Shown: positions 18,640 to 30,114, numbered from the stretch's first letter. The stretch: DNA of 64,000 nucleotides from Okeania sp. SIO1I7 (GCA_010672585.1 JAAHGF010000002.1:248001-312000); one strand, 5' to 3'. Notes: generated by a model not told the origin, from the letters alone. A program made the numbers and translations.

Positions 18640-20290
18640 CGCATCTTTTGAGTGCGTCTTACATTTTGGAGGGGCTGTGTGCGGAACTATTTCCGCACTT
18701 TAAAAGCGCCGTAGGAAACCTCGCCAATTAGCACTCGCTTTTTTAAATTAATTGACGCATTTAAGTCGCGGTCTATTGACAACCCAAATTCTGGACAATC
18801 ATAAGTCCTCTGATTTAATGGCATCTGTTGGACTTGACATCCTCCCGACGCTGCTATACGCGAGACAGCGCGGGATTCCTTTATTACTAGCTTACTACCA
18901 TACTATTGGCACTTATATTCTAGCGGTCGTCTAAACTCATAAAACTACTATCTGCTTGATTTTACTAGCTTGTGGTTCAAGAGCATTCCACTCACATTCA
19001 TATCTTCAATTACTACACTGTCATGGTTTTTGGCTTGCGTATGTTGTTAATTTGTCCAGTGTGTCTTTGCGAATGTTAGCTACTCTTCTATGTAATTTTG
19101 CTATTTTTATTTGTGCTTTTTTCCAGTTAGCTGAACCTAATTATTTTATGGCGGTTCAGGTATTGTTGTCTGGATAGTTTGGCTTCAGTGGTGCGGTAAG
19201 ATTTGACACTTTCAAATACTTCCCCATTACTCAGAGTTGCTAATGTTTTTATTCCTAAGTTTACACCTACTATTTCATTAGTTTTAGGTGTTGGAGTCGG
19301 GGTAAATTCAAAAGCTAAACTTAAGTAGAAATGGTCTCCTTATCTACTAATGGTTATTTTTTTGGTAGTTGCTTCAATTGGTTGATAGGTTTTTACAACA
19401 CCAATAAAAGGTAATCTATGATTCCATCCGTTTAATTCTATTGGTTTTCCAAAGTTATCTATTGTGAACGAATCATTTGACATCTCCAGGGGTTAAAACA
19501 CCCTGGATTCTGTGGAAAATCCACCGAAAATGGGATAAATCCGCGTTTTATTCAAGCCTGTCAACAGACTTCTACATTCCTCAGCATAGACCATTATTTA
19601 GCTGTGAGCTTACATTTTTTTTGGTTAGCTTTCACGAGTGGTTTTACTCAAAATGTTGGAGCAATCTTCTCGCTGCTCTAGCTGCATTACTTGCTTTTCG
19701 GTCCCGAATGCGGAGCTAACAGCCGTCGTAGGAAATTAAGTCCCTGTTTTCTGACCTCCAGAATCTCACGCCAACTAGCGTTCTTGTCATGGCGACAAAC
19801 CTTGTTCCTTATTCCGCTAGAATAGCAGATTTTTACTACGGATTGAAACTCGCGTGTCGTTATTCAACCAGGGGATAAATCCGCCTGGCTAACTTTCTCC
19901 TGATGTTTTTTAGGTTTACCTTTTTTGTTAAACCTGGGATATTTACCTAACCCTTGTTTGCGAAGCATTCCGCAGGAAAAAAATCTTTTAAATGCTTCAC
20001 CCAAGCTGATCAAAGCGTATTGATAGACTCTAGATCAGGACTTACGCAGTACCGCTACATATAGTGTATGATTTGGTCATTATTCCTGACGTAACTACTA
20101 TAATTAGACCGTTGCGTAGGTCCTGTAGATGAGAGGTTTTTCATCCAAGGATAAAGAGGTTTTGTGTGGTTGGTAAAAACTTCTCTTAGAGAGCGAGCAT
20201 TTGATTTGTAACCATCTGTATAAGCTGCATTCCATAGACTTAAACCCCAGTTATAAACCCATCTTGAATAACCTGCGTGTTGAGCCAAGA
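18640..20290 (-). pseudogene. tnpB relic 2, highly degenerate
   Basis: Minus-strand TnpB remnants occur in the right order. N-terminal QHAGYSRWVYNWGLSLWNAA at about 20285-20190. RuvC-I region VGVNLGIKTLATLSNGEVFE near 19300-19200. Helical segment WKKAQIKIAKLHRRVANIRK near 19120-19060. RuvC-II SVVIEDMNVSG near 19020-18970. Zinc-ribbon tail MPLNQRTYDCPEFGLSIDRD near 18830-18760. There are many frameshifts, and the second CPxC has become CPEF. A copy of the IS right-end hairpin (18833-18880) is inserted between the RuvC-II part and the ribbon. A relative of the gagtgcgt mini-element lies at 18650-18735. The motif acttacgcagtaccgct at 20040 also occurs, inverted, at 31.54 kb. Confidence 0.8.
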
Positions 20291-20364
20291 GGGTCTTCTA
20301 TTTGTTATTTAGTTTGAGCTTTGTTCTGATGGATTTCATGCAGATTGATACAAGAAAATAATAT

Positions 20365-20531
20365 GTATTATTACCGAATAATTAATAATTAATAATTAAT
20401 AATTAATAATTAAATAATTCGCGCCTTGAAGCCTCCCCTTTTAAGGGAAAAAAAAAGAAAATATTCCTTATATTCAATCAAGAGTGGTTTTAACCAGAGA
20501 TAATTATCAATTATCCATAATCAATTAATGA
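20365..20531 (+). repeat. Family VII composite repeat
   Basis: Short version without the variable core: ttaccgaataattaataatt array, then gaagcctccccttttaaggg, then gaaaatattccttatattca, then ttttaaccagag, and ending caattaatgaa. Confidence 0.85.
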
Positions 20532-20578
20532 ACGATAATATCGTTATTTGTTGGTTAAGTCAATGCTCCCTATTTTTT

Positions 20579-21106
20579 TTACGCCAAATGACCTGATTTT
20601 TCTAAACTACTAATTATATGAGCTACGCTTTCTTCTAATGTTTCTTTATCTGTGCAACAAATAATTTCTGGATTTTCTGGTGCCTCGTAAGGGTCATCAA
20701 TACCAGTAAAATTTTTAATTTCTCCTGCCCTAGCTTTGGCATATAATCCTTTTACATCCCGTGTTTCACATACTGCTAAAGGTGCATTTATATAAACTTC
20801 TATAAAATTTTCATCCATTTCCCTAATTTGATTGCGTATTTCTTTGTAGGGACTTATTGCTGCAGTAATTGCCACTACTCCGTTACGACTGAGCAGATGA
20901 GCTACAAATCCAATTCTCCGCACATTTATATCTCGGTCTTCTTTGCTAAAAGTCAACCCTTTTGATAAATTTTCTCTAACTATATCTCCATCCAATATCT
21001 CTACTTTACGACCTCTTTCTCTTAATTTTTCTGCCACAACCTTACTGATAGTTGTTTTCCCAGCTCCACTTAAGCCTGTAAACCAAAGAATAAAACCTTT
21101 TTCCAT
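20579..21106 (-). CDS. cysC: Adenylyl-sulfate kinase (APS kinase)
   Basis: Phosphorylates adenosine 5'-phosphosulfate to PAPS, the sulfate donor for sulfation and for some reductive routes. The 175-residue length is standard for a stand-alone CysC. P-loop GLSGAGKTT is at residues 11-19, and the conserved LDGDIVRENLS segment is at 38-48. RDINVRRIGFVAHLL and the RDVKGLYAKARAGEIKNFTG signature, which binds APS in known structures, are intact. No ATP-sulfurylase or PAPS reductase gene is in the window. An APS kinase close to polysaccharide export genes could supply sulfate for sulfated exopolysaccharide, but this is inference and other genes for that are absent. Confidence 0.95.
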   Translation of the reverse strand: MEKGFILWFTGLSGAGKTTISKVVAEKLRERGRKVEILDGDIVRENLSKGLTFSKEDRDINVRRIGFVAHLLSRNGVVAITAAISPYKEIRNQIREMDENFIEVYINAPLAVCETRDVKGLYAKARAGEIKNFTGIDDPYEAPENPEIICCTDKETLEESVAHIISSLEKSGHLA

Positions 21107-21564
21107 TTTAACTTGATTTTTGTGAGTTTTGACTAATTTTACATTTTACCGGAATTTGTGAATTAGTACTTAAGCAATATTCATGTAACTAAATTTTTTG
21201 ACAAAAACAAATAAATTTTTAGGCCACCAACCTTTTCATAGTTTTATTTACTGATGAGGGCGATCTAAACCGGATAATAATGGGTAGGTAGTTGAAGCGT
21301 TGTTTTTGTTCTTTCATAATCTGTAGAATTAATTTAGGTCTTAATTTAAAATCCGCTTCTATTCGTCAACCCGCTTTAACATCTTTTACAAAACCCCCCT
21401 TTTTGCAATTCTAGTATTACTTATTTACCACAATTATTGGTGAAAATTTCAGTGCTAAAAATAGGTATAAAATCAAATTAAATTCATAATTTATTGGCTA
21501 ACTATCCTGATTTTATCTTCAAGGTCTGTATCAGAGAATAGACACTCTCACACGGATTTGACCT
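21107..21564. other. Intergenic region between cysC and patX
   Basis: AT-rich and gene-free. No repeat family recognised. It must contain the divergent promoters for cysC and patX; a short gtct...agac inverted repeat at 21524-21543 lies just upstream of the patX start. Confidence 0.5.
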
Positions 21565-21804
21565 ATGCAAAGTTATACAGCGATTATTTTTTCTTTTTTA
21601 TTATTACTAGGTAATGCTCCTAGTAGCAAAGCTTTAATCATTGAAAATGAAGTAGCGTTCTCTTCTACATTTTATAGAGGATCTGCTAGAACTAAAACTC
21701 ATAAAGATCATGTCAGAAAGAGAAGCATACGAGCTTTTGTCAATACAATTTGTACTTCTGGAACTGATAGTGAAAAATGTCCTCATCGTGGTAGTGGACG
21801 CTAA
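21565..21804 (+). CDS. patX: PatX-type secreted peptide precursor ending in HRGSGR
   Basis: The 79-residue precursor has the hallmarks of PatX, the widespread RGSGR-containing regulator linked to HetR in filamentous cyanobacteria. It starts with a hydrophobic signal sequence (residues 5-16) and a plausible cleavage site after SSKA (residue 23). A basic middle follows. The C-terminus is CPHRGSGR, so the pentapeptide RGSGR is residues 75-79, exactly at the end. In heterocyst formers, RGSGR peptides derived from PatS or PatX bind HetR and prevent neighbouring cells from differentiating. The gene is on the same strand as hetR, 548 bp upstream of its start. Two terminator-like hairpins lie between them, so they are probably transcribed separately. 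Confidence 0.9.
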   Translation: MQSYTAIIFSFLLLLGNAPSSKALIIENEVAFSSTFYRGSARTKTHKDHVRKRSIRAFVNTICTSGTDSEKCPHRGSGR

Positions 21805-21916
21805 AGCCGATCAAAATGTCTCTTGCTGTATTAAGTTTTAATTCTTAATTAGAGATTTGTTAAAGTTACTTGAGGCTTTGGTTTGATAATATTAACTATC
21901 TGAAAAATTGTAAACA

Positions 21917-21950
21917 ATTCTCTTGTTAATTAACGAGAGAATTTTATTAT
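21917..21950 (+). terminator. Terminator-like hairpin after patX
   Basis: Stem attctct-t-gtta / taac-g-agagaat (one T-G wobble), arms 21917-21928 and 21931-21942, followed by tttatta. It lies about 110 bp after the patX stop. Confidence 0.65.
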
Positions 21951-22050
21951 TCAATATCATAGTAAGCTGTTGGGGATTTAAACTATATAACTTTAGACCC
22001 TTAACTTGTAACAGAGAACATAAAATCTAAATGCGTTATTAACTTTAATA

Positions 22051-22095
22051 ACCATTGATACTACTGCTATAAGTGGGATCAATGGTACTTTTTTA
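22051..22095 (+). terminator. Strong terminator-like hairpin upstream of hetR
   Basis: Left arm 22051-22065 pairs with 22072-22086: nine perfect pairs (accattgat / atcaatggt), one mismatch, then five more pairs including a wobble. A run of six T follows at 22089-22094. It lies 258 bp before the hetR start codon, so it ends an upstream transcript (patX or an unannotated small RNA) or acts in a hetR leader. The remaining gap to hetR has no ORF and must include the hetR promoter(s). Confidence 0.7.
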
Positions 22096-22328
22096 TGTTA
22101 TATTGATATAAATATGTATGTCAGTCAAAAGTACACAGGGTGTAAAAATCTACTAAGATAACAATCTATTCGCACGCTTAATTTGCGTGCCTGCTCTTAC
22201 GCCAAATACAAAAAGTCTCAAAGACATATACTTGCTTGGTATAAGAGTTATATTTGGCTGGCTTTCTATGATTGAAGTATCATCATGGTCAGCATATTTT
22301 TAATAGAGGATAATACTATGCCTCTTAA

Positions 22329-23252
<924 letters not shown>

Positions 23253-23560
23253 TCTAATTACTTGTAAACTTCCCTCATTGAGGAGTTAGAAGTTATTCTA
23301 GCTCCTGATTTAATTGAGTTTTCAAGTGCAGGTGGGTAATTTGTAATTTGTAATTAGCAAACTTAATTAAACAACTTTATACCAATTTTATGTGAAGTGG
23401 CACAGAATATAGGTTTTAGGTGGTAGGTGGTAGGTGGTAGGTGGTAGGTGGTAGGTGTTGGGTGTTATACCAATTTTATGTGAAGTGGCACAGAATTAGG
23501 TGTTATATAGCTATCAGGATAATTAGTTATCGTATAATTCAGTAGTTATAATACTACTTC
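23253..23560. repeat. Heptamer tract ggtaggt between two copies of a 30-bp repeat
   Basis: ttataccaattttatgtgaa followed by gtggcacagaat occurs at about 23380 and again at 23465. Between them lie about six copies of ggtaggt. The same 30-bp motif forms the outer end of the nested element at 44778. No gene in this stretch. Confidence 0.75.
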
Positions 23561-23718
23561 ATTAATTGATAATTGATAATGGATAATTGATAATTACAAG
23601 AAGGTTAAAACCGCTACGGAATTGAATATCAGGAAATATTATTTCTTTTTTCCCCGATCAAGGAGAGGCTTCAAAGCGCGAATTATTTAATTATTAATAA
23701 TTAATAATTCGGTAAATA
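23560..23718 (-). repeat. Family VII composite repeat (reverse)
   Basis: Starts ttcattaattgataattg, then ttaaaaccgctacggaattg, aggagaggcttcaaa, and ends aataattcggtaaat. It is followed by a copy of the 24-bp mini-element (tttgcgtagcatcccgtagg) at about 23750. Confidence 0.8.
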
Positions 23719-24263
23719 GGGCGCTGACATTGATCGATCATCTTTGCATTTGCGTAGCATCCCGTAGGAAAGCATTTGAACAGAAAAAACTCAGCCAGGG
23801 ATTACTTTACGCCCTCTGAGTCCTGACTTCTGAGTTGCGCTTAGAGTTATAGTACTTGGGAGAAAGGAGGAATGAACAATGAGAGTGGGAAAAAATCTTG
23901 GGATATTCCAGCATTTGATCTTTACATTGAATAGAACTAGATCGGCAAAATAGAAATTGTATTGAGATCAAATCATTTTATTAAGCTTCTAGGCATAGCC
24001 AAATTCTTAATTCCAAAATACACTAAATTTTACTTTTGAGCAATCAAGGCTATATTGTTTATCTATCAATACTTTCAGCTTTTTCTAGAGTGGCAGGAAA
24101 TAGAGGTGCGATCGCATCTTTTTTCGCCCTAAATTACACCCGAAAAAGGGATGTTGAACTAATTTTGCTAATTTTATTTTAAATAACTAATGCTTAACTT
24201 AATTTTTGATAATTTTTAATTATTTAAGTATTTGTAGCTACTTATCCAAGACATGGACAAGTT
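23719..24263. other. Gene-free stretch
   Basis: Holds the 24-bp mini-element copy at about 23750-23773, a short tcctgacttctgag tract near 23820, and AT-rich DNA. No ORF of interest. Confidence 0.5.
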
Positions 24264-24795
<532 letters not shown>

Positions 24796-24799
24796 TTAA

Positions 24800-25195
24800 T
24801 AATTCGGTAATTATTAATTATTAATAATTAATAATTAAATAATTCTGGTTTAAAGCCTCCCCTTTTAAGGGGAAAAAAGCGGTCGAGAGATGGCGAGGAA
24901 ACCTGCGCCATATCCAATCGACTCCTGTGAAGAAATAATATTTCCTGATATTCAATTCCGTAACGGTTTTAACCTTCTTGTAATTATCAATTATCCATTA
25001 TCAATTATCAATTAATGAACTCTCCTTGAAAACAAGAAGATTGACTCAAAAAAAAAATTTTTTCTTCTGTTGGTCGATGGTCGGCTAGGGAGGAGACCCA
25101 CTCTGATCAGAGCCACTCTAGCCACTCTGCTAACGCCATCCCTCGATCGCTTGTTTCTCTTTTAAAGGAGAGGCTTTAAAGCTTACAGCAGTTTT
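24800..25195. repeat. Two family VII repeats, head to head
   Basis: A forward copy (24800-25021, with a full gcggtcgag...tcgac core) abuts a reverse copy (25022-25195, with core ggtcgatggtcgg to ccctcgatcgct). Together they make a large imperfect palindrome. The stretch up to 25392 contains only a (ggtaggt)3 tract and AT-rich DNA. Confidence 0.75.
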
Positions 25196-25392
25196 TTAGA
25201 TGGGTAAACCACAGTTAAAAATTTAGGTGGTAGGTGGTAGGTGAAACGAGGGCTGCGAATTCCACAATAGATGGCTGACCTTGTTGTCTACTCAGGTGAA
25301 AAGCGCTGTAATTATTCAGTAATTTGTAATGTGTAATTAGCAAACTTCCCAAACAACTTCACTGTAAAATTATTCAGATAAATTTTTATTAT

Positions 25393-26125
25393 TTAGCACA
25401 GTTTTTTATAGCCTCCTTCTGCATATTCTAGTAACTTTTCCCAAGTCATCCTACTAACTTTCCGCAAATCAATACTTCTTCCACTCCTAAAAATTATTGT
25501 CGCTCTTGTTCCTATAATTGTTTCTTGAAGATTAACTACTAGATAATTCCGCTTATCTTTTCCCTAGTAAACTTCAGCTTCATCCCACCACTTCATTCCT
25601 TCACTTTTAAACATTTGATTTTCCATCCATTTATCATCCCATTTGTAAGGATGCCAATTTTCTTTAAGTGCTTTAATTAAAAAATTATTTGGTGCATCAA
25701 AATCTTCTCCATTACTTTTTTTCCAATGCCAATAAGAGATCGTAGTCCTCAAAGCATCTTCCAAATCTTGAGAACAGTATTCAACAATTAATAATTAATA
25801 ATTAATAATTAATAATTAATAATTAACAATTACCTCTCCTTGAAAAGAAGAGGATTGACTAAAAGGAAAAATTTTTCTTCTCTTGGTCGATTAGATATGG
25901 CGAGGAGACCCGCTCTTATCAGAGCCGCTCCGAATATCGCCATCCCTCGACCGCTTTTTTCTCCTTAAAAGGAGAGGCTTTAAAACTTAATTATTCGGTA
26001 AATTGCTTCTTCTACTTCTGAATTCAAAAAATCTACACCTATGGTAGTCAAAGCAGGAGCATACTTTTTAATTATTTCTTGGATACCTTCATCTAATTGT
26101 AAATAAAGCAAAATTTTGCCTCCAT
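25393..26125 (-). pseudogene. Unrecognised gene split by a family VII repeat and an in-frame TAG
   Basis: Three open segments on the minus strand follow in order. The first, about 26120-26000, reads GGKILLYLQLDEGIQEIIKK...DFLNSEVEEAIYRII. A family VII repeat then interrupts the frame. After it the frame resumes with VEYCSQDLEDALRTTISYWH...NNFLIKALKENWHPYKW and runs to EAEVY at 25565. A TAG stop is followed, still in frame, by GKDKRNYLVVNLQETIIGTR...WEKLLEYAEGGYKKLC and a TAA at 25393-25395. The product was probably about 160-190 residues. I do not recognise the family. The repeat boundary lies between YRII and VEYC. Confidence 0.55.
25785..26002 (-). repeat. Family VII composite repeat inside the split gene
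   Basis: Array of aattaat units, then acctctccttgaaaagaaga, a ggtcgattagatatggcgag / ccatccctcgaccgc core, then ggagaggctttaaaac and attattcggtaaat. It separates two halves of one reading frame. Confidence 0.8.
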
Positions 26126-26227
26126 TTTATAAACCAGATAATTAATTTGCACAACTAAAAGGGCAGATTTTAAGGATTATTTTCCCGCTCAACTACAAAA
26201 ATATACCTCTAAATATGAATCAAAAAC

Positions 26228-26510
26228 ATGAACCTATCCCAGCAACAATATTTTTGCTAAAAATCCTAAATATTTTGGTAAGCATTCAGCCGTCAGCTAT
26301 CAGCTATCAGCTATGAGTTATTAGCTCATTATCAGCTCAAAAGAGGATTAGTCTCCAAGGATAATTAAAACTTATAAAAAAAATGTCTTCAGCTAACCTT
26401 AGTAATTTCTTGAATATGTTCAAAAGCTGATAGCTGAATGCTAATAGCTGAATGCTTACATATTTTGAGATTTAAAAAGGAAAAATTAAGCTTTTCAAAC
26501 ACATTTTACT
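26228..26510. repeat. Family II element, split by family III and cut by family I
   Basis: Left part (aacctatcccagcaacaata to aaatattttg) and right part (atattttgagattta to cacattttact) are the two halves of the element seen whole at 52188 and in the 16-kb triplication. A family III element sits in the middle, and the right end is replaced by a family I element. Confidence 0.85.
26278..26459. repeat. MITE, family III (GTAAGCATTCAGC), with 8-bp target duplication
   Basis: 182 bp; left end gtaagcattcagccgtcagc, right end agctgaatgcttac, a 13-bp perfect terminal inverted repeat. Flanking direct repeats atattttg lie at 26270-26277 and 26460-26467. Insertion is into the family II element. Confidence 0.93.
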
Positions 26511-26754
26511 TAGGGTTTGCCTATGGAAAGTATGAGTGGTAGGGGTAGGAGTCAGTCCTCAGGAGTCAGGATAAATAGAGAATTTAGAGGAGGTAGAAGT
26601 AAGAATTGTCCCTCAATTTTTCTGTCCGAAGGTTTGCCTTTCATGTTAACTTTTTGAGGGTTTTAGACTAAAATAAGCACACTTTTTGGGAATCCAAGAA
26701 AGCTCAAACTTTTACCTGTAAATGGTTTGATAATTAATCAGTAAACCCTACTTA
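26507..26754. repeat. MITE, family I (GGGTTTGC), TSD TACTTA
   Basis: Body 26513-26748 (236 bp), ends gggtttgcc / gtaaaccc, flanked by TACTTA at 26507-26512 and 26749-26754. Its interior (agtatgagtggtagggg, gaattgtccctcaatttttc) is close to the copy at 49.4 kb. After it, 26755-26817 is a (cttcttc)n tract. Confidence 0.93.
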
Positions 26755-26817
26755 AGAAGACTATCCCCATTCACTTTTTTCTTCTTCCTTTTTCCTTCTT
26801 TCTTCTTCAAGACTTAA

Positions 26818-28611
26818 TTACTCATTTTCAGGAGAGGGAGAAACTTCTACTTCTTGTTCATTTTTTGGTGAAGAAATAGACTCTTTACCCTGTTGACTTT
26901 CTTCTGTAGTAACTGGTTGCTCTGATTCTTCTTTTTCAGAACTTGCAGGAGACTCAACTGCTTCTTTTTCTTCTATAGTATTAGACAATTTTACATCATT
27001 AAATAAAGGTCGATTAAAAGCACCTATCTCAAAACCTTCCACCTCTGAACTACTAACATAACTCCACATCCAACCAGGACTATAAAGTGGCATCATCACT
27101 GCATTTTCAAGCAAATATTTCTGAACTTCTATCACCTTTTCTTGTCGTTCTTCTAAGTTAGTAGTAGTTCGCATTTCTGTGAGTAATGTATCCAGTTCAT
27201 CACTGTGATAACCCCCCATCCAACCAGGAGAATGCCACAATGTATAAAGAAAATCCGGGTCATACCAAGACCACCCCATCATATCAATAACACCATTACC
27301 TTCTGTTTGACTATTTTCCTGTTTGATTCTGGCATTCAGAGTGCCAATATCCATTGTTTCTAACTTAGTTTTTATTCCCACTTCTTCTAGTTGAGCTTGA
27401 AAGTTTTCTATTACTTTTTGACGGTTTCCTCCTTTCCAAGTTAAAAGAGTTATTTCTAATGGTTTATCCTCACTATAACCAAGTTCCTCTAATAGACTTT
27501 TTGCTTCTTCTGGGTCTGGTTTAATACTAAACTCTGAACAAAGTTTTTCATCACTGGGAAACATCACATCTGCGACCGCGCATTCGGAAGGTTTAACTAA
27601 ACCTGCAAATACTTCCTCAGTTGCTTTTTTGGGGTCTATTGCATAAGTTACCGCCTGTCTTGCTCTCTCATCATCAAAGGGTGGTCGGGAAATAACAAAC
27701 TCTAAAAATACTATTTGACCACTATTCTCAGCAGTATAAAGTTTAAATTTTGAGTCTTCCTCAAGAGCAGAAATTTCTTCTAATGGAGGTTCAGTTAAAT
27801 GAATTTCTCCAGACTCGAGTGCTGCTAAACGCGCTTCCCCTTCTGGCATAGTTTTAATTATCAATTTTTTGATGTAAGGTGTACCAGAATTTTCTACCTG
27901 TCGCCCATAATTTTTGTATTCTGGGTTAGCCTCCAGTACAAGTTGTTCCCCTTGAGTCCACTTAGTAAATTTGAATGGACCTGTACCTATTGTTCCTTCT
28001 ATGCCAAATTTATTGTTATAGGTTTGAATTGCAGAAGGGCATATCATGCTGGAGTAAGGATCGGCAAGAAAGCGGAGAAAGGGACTAAAAGCTTGAGACA
28101 TTTTGACTGTAACTGTGAGGTCGTCCACAACTTCAACAGTTTCTATTGGTCCCCAACTTTCTTTTGTATTGTTTTCTGTCTCAGGGTCGATCGCTCTGTC
28201 GATGGTAAATTTGACCGCTTTAGCATCAAAGGTTGTGCCGTCATGGCATTTGATATTTTCGTTGAGTTTAAAGGTATATTCTTGACCGTTATCGCTGACT
28301 GACCATTCTTTGGCTAGGTTTGCTTGGATTTTACCTTGGTTATCGAAGGCCAAAAGTGTGTCGTAGATTTGATCGATTATTTCTCTAGATAATGGTGATG
28401 TAGATTTGTGGGGGTCGAGGGTGTCGGAGTCGCTGTAGCGTCCCCAAACGAGGGTACCTGGTTCAGGGATGGTTGGTGTTTCTGAGTTTCTGGTGGTTTG
28501 GGTATTGTTGCAGGCGATCGCTAAGGTGGCAATTATTGATGCTACTGCTATGAAACGCCAAATTTTTTGATGAGTTAATTTCTTGAAAAAATTGTCTAGG
28601 GAAAACATCAT
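26818..28611 (-). CDS. ABC transporter substrate-binding lipoprotein, family 5 (peptide/nickel/oligosaccharide type)
   Basis: Periplasmic solute receptor of the DppA/OppA (SBP_bac_5) family, probably lipid-anchored. The N-terminus has a positive patch, a hydrophobic stretch and the lipobox-like LAIAC with Cys34. The mature part starts with the family pattern GTLVWGRYSDSDTLDPHKS and keeps EPGxxx-type landmarks: LAKEWSVSDNGQEYTFKL near 105-125, IGTGPFKFTKW near 215, and the closing WMWSYVSSSEVEGFEIGAFNRPLFNDV. The protein is 597 residues because of an added acidic Ser/Glu/Pro-rich tail of about 55 residues after VKLSNTIEEKE. No permease or ATPase genes are adjacent, so transporter partners lie elsewhere and the substrate is unknown. 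Confidence 0.93.
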   Translation of the reverse strand: MMFSLDNFFKKLTHQKIWRFIAVASIIATLAIACNNTQTTRNSETPTIPEPGTLVWGRYSDSDTLDPHKSTSPLSREIIDQIYDTLLAFDNQGKIQANLAKEWSVSDNGQEYTFKLNENIKCHDGTTFDAKAVKFTIDRAIDPETENNTKESWGPIETVEVVDDLTVTVKMSQAFSPFLRFLADPYSSMICPSAIQTYNNKFGIEGTIGTGPFKFTKWTQGEQLVLEANPEYKNYGRQVENSGTPYIKKLIIKTMPEGEARLAALESGEIHLTEPPLEEISALEEDSKFKLYTAENSGQIVFLEFVISRPPFDDERARQAVTYAIDPKKATEEVFAGLVKPSECAVADVMFPSDEKLCSEFSIKPDPEEAKSLLEELGYSEDKPLEITLLTWKGGNRQKVIENFQAQLEEVGIKTKLETMDIGTLNARIKQENSQTEGNGVIDMMGWSWYDPDFLYTLWHSPGWMGGYHSDELDTLLTEMRTTTNLEERQEKVIEVQKYLLENAVMMPLYSPGWMWSYVSSSEVEGFEIGAFNRPLFNDVKLSNTIEEKEAVESPASSEKEESEQPVTTEESQQGKESISSPKNEQEVEVSPSPENE

Positions 28612-28787
28612 TAAAATATTAGTTTTTTTTTAACTTCGCAAGCAAAATTAATAATTATAACGCAAAATGTGCTGTATATTTTTCTATTTTTAGTTAAATT
28701 TTTATACTTGACTATAGCAAGGAACGAGTTGGTTAGGACTTATGTTGATGATGAATCTTAGACAGAGAAATTCTTTTCTCACTGTTG

Positions 28788-29021
28788 CCTTTACCGAAAA
28801 ATTAATAATTAATAATTATTAATTAAATAATTCAGCTTTATTAGCCTTCCCTTTCAAGGGGAAAAAAGCTGTCGTTAGCGCAGCTTCCCGAAGGGTGGGA
28901 TGGCTCCGAAACCTGCGCCATATCCAATGGACCAAGAGAAGAAATAATATTTCCTGATATTCTATTCCGTAACGGTTAAAACCCGAGGTAATTATCAATT
29001 ATCAATTATCAATTAATGAAC
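28788..29021 (+). repeat. Family VII composite repeat
   Basis: Forward copy with a core agctgtcgttagcgcagctt ... gcgccatatccaatggacca. It ends tcaattaatgaac, 77 bp before the flavin reductase start. The rest of the 28612-29098 gap is AT-rich with no gene. Confidence 0.8.
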
Positions 29022-29098
29022 TGTTACCTGCTATACAATGGGTTAAGTTTTGTTAAAATATCAAATGTAAACTTCATTCATAATATTTAGGTAAAATT

Positions 29099-29578
29099 TT
29101 GTTAGACGAACAGGCGAAGAAAACAATATTGCGTAAGATTCCTCACGGATTATACATCTGTGGCGTTAAAGATGGTGAGGAAGTTAATGGTTTTACAGCC
29201 AGTTGGGTAATGCAAGCATCTTTTGCGCCTCCCCTAATTGTTAATTGTGTAAATAAAGATTCTAAATCCCATGCCATGATTAAGGCTAGTGGAGTATTTT
29301 CCCTGAGCTTTTTAGCCGCAGGACAAAAAGATTTAGCTCAACAATTTTTCAAACCTCAACGTCGTGTGGGAAATAAGTTTGAGGATATAGAATTTTATCT
29401 GGGAGAAACTGGGTGTCCAATTATTTCAGATACTCTTGGTTATGTGGAATGTAAAGTTGTTGGTGCTGTGGAAGAAGGCGACCATACTGTATATGTAGGA
29501 GAAGTAATTGCTGCAGGTGTACATCGTGAGGGAGACCCTCTATTGTTAGAAAGCACAGGTTGGAATTATGGTGGTTAG
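29099..29578 (+). CDS. Flavin reductase-like (FMN-binding split barrel) domain protein
   Basis: A 159-residue protein of the flavin reductase-like family, which binds FMN and reduces it or works with partner oxygenases. It is a single domain like the C-terminal flavin reductase module of cyanobacterial flavodiiron proteins. Visible landmarks: IPHGLYICGVKDGEEVNGFTASW (13-35), QASFAPPLIVNCVNKDSKSH, ASGVFSLSFLAAGQKDLAQQF, GCPIISDTLGYVECKVV, EEGDHTVYVGEVI. The start is TTG at 29099, preceded by aggtaa; no ATG upstream is in frame with it. A fragment of a second, decayed copy is present at 34.0 kb. Confidence 0.9.
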   Translation: MLDEQAKKTILRKIPHGLYICGVKDGEEVNGFTASWVMQASFAPPLIVNCVNKDSKSHAMIKASGVFSLSFLAAGQKDLAQQFFKPQRRVGNKFEDIEFYLGETGCPIISDTLGYVECKVVGAVEEGDHTVYVGEVIAAGVHREGDPLLLESTGWNYGG

Positions 29579-29892
29579 TTGTTATATGTAGCAATTAGCT
29601 TTTTTGTGTTTACTTATCTTAAAACTACTGCTGGGGAGCATAAGGCCAGAAACTTAGTTGGATTAGTTCATCAACTTCTGGTGGCTCTTCTGTTCCTATC
29701 TACAGTTATCATGGGTAGGAATTTGGACAATCTTTGCTAGATCCAAACCCTGAGCTATGGCCTTTGATTATAGAAGTGGCGATCGCTTTCCTAGATATTT
29801 AGTCCTCGTGTTGTTAGTTTTGTCGATATGGTCTTTTTCCCCTCGCAAAGTTACCAATTTTGAATACTCCCCGGAGGTCAGTCACGGGGATT
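29579..29892. other. Gene-free stretch with a possible gene fragment
   Basis: On the plus strand a short frame (29653-29802) reads SSSTSGGSSVPIYSYHG, a TAG, then EFGQSLLDPNPELWPLII and VAIAFLDI before a stop. It resembles the end of a decayed gene but I cannot assign it. Otherwise nothing is seen. Confidence 0.3.
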
Positions 29893-30114
29893 CTAAGCAG
29901 ATACTACGCAACAGGATAAATCCATGTTGCTTCGTTTTTTCGAGCGCTGACCAAAGATACACTCTCTGGGGACAATTTCCGCGGTGCCCCTACACAGTCG
30001 GCTTAAGTTTAACCTTAGCTTTCTGCTTACTTTCGCGATTATATTTGCAGCCCCATTACAGTCTGCATTCACACACCAATTATTGCCTGTTCTATACAAA
30101 CCACGCTGTCTTGA

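Noticed and set aside
20579-21106. cysC as part of a sulfated-polysaccharide operon with the Wza/Wzc-like genes
   Set aside because: A tnpB relic and 2 kb separate them and no sulfotransferase or sulfurylase is present; left as a possibility only.
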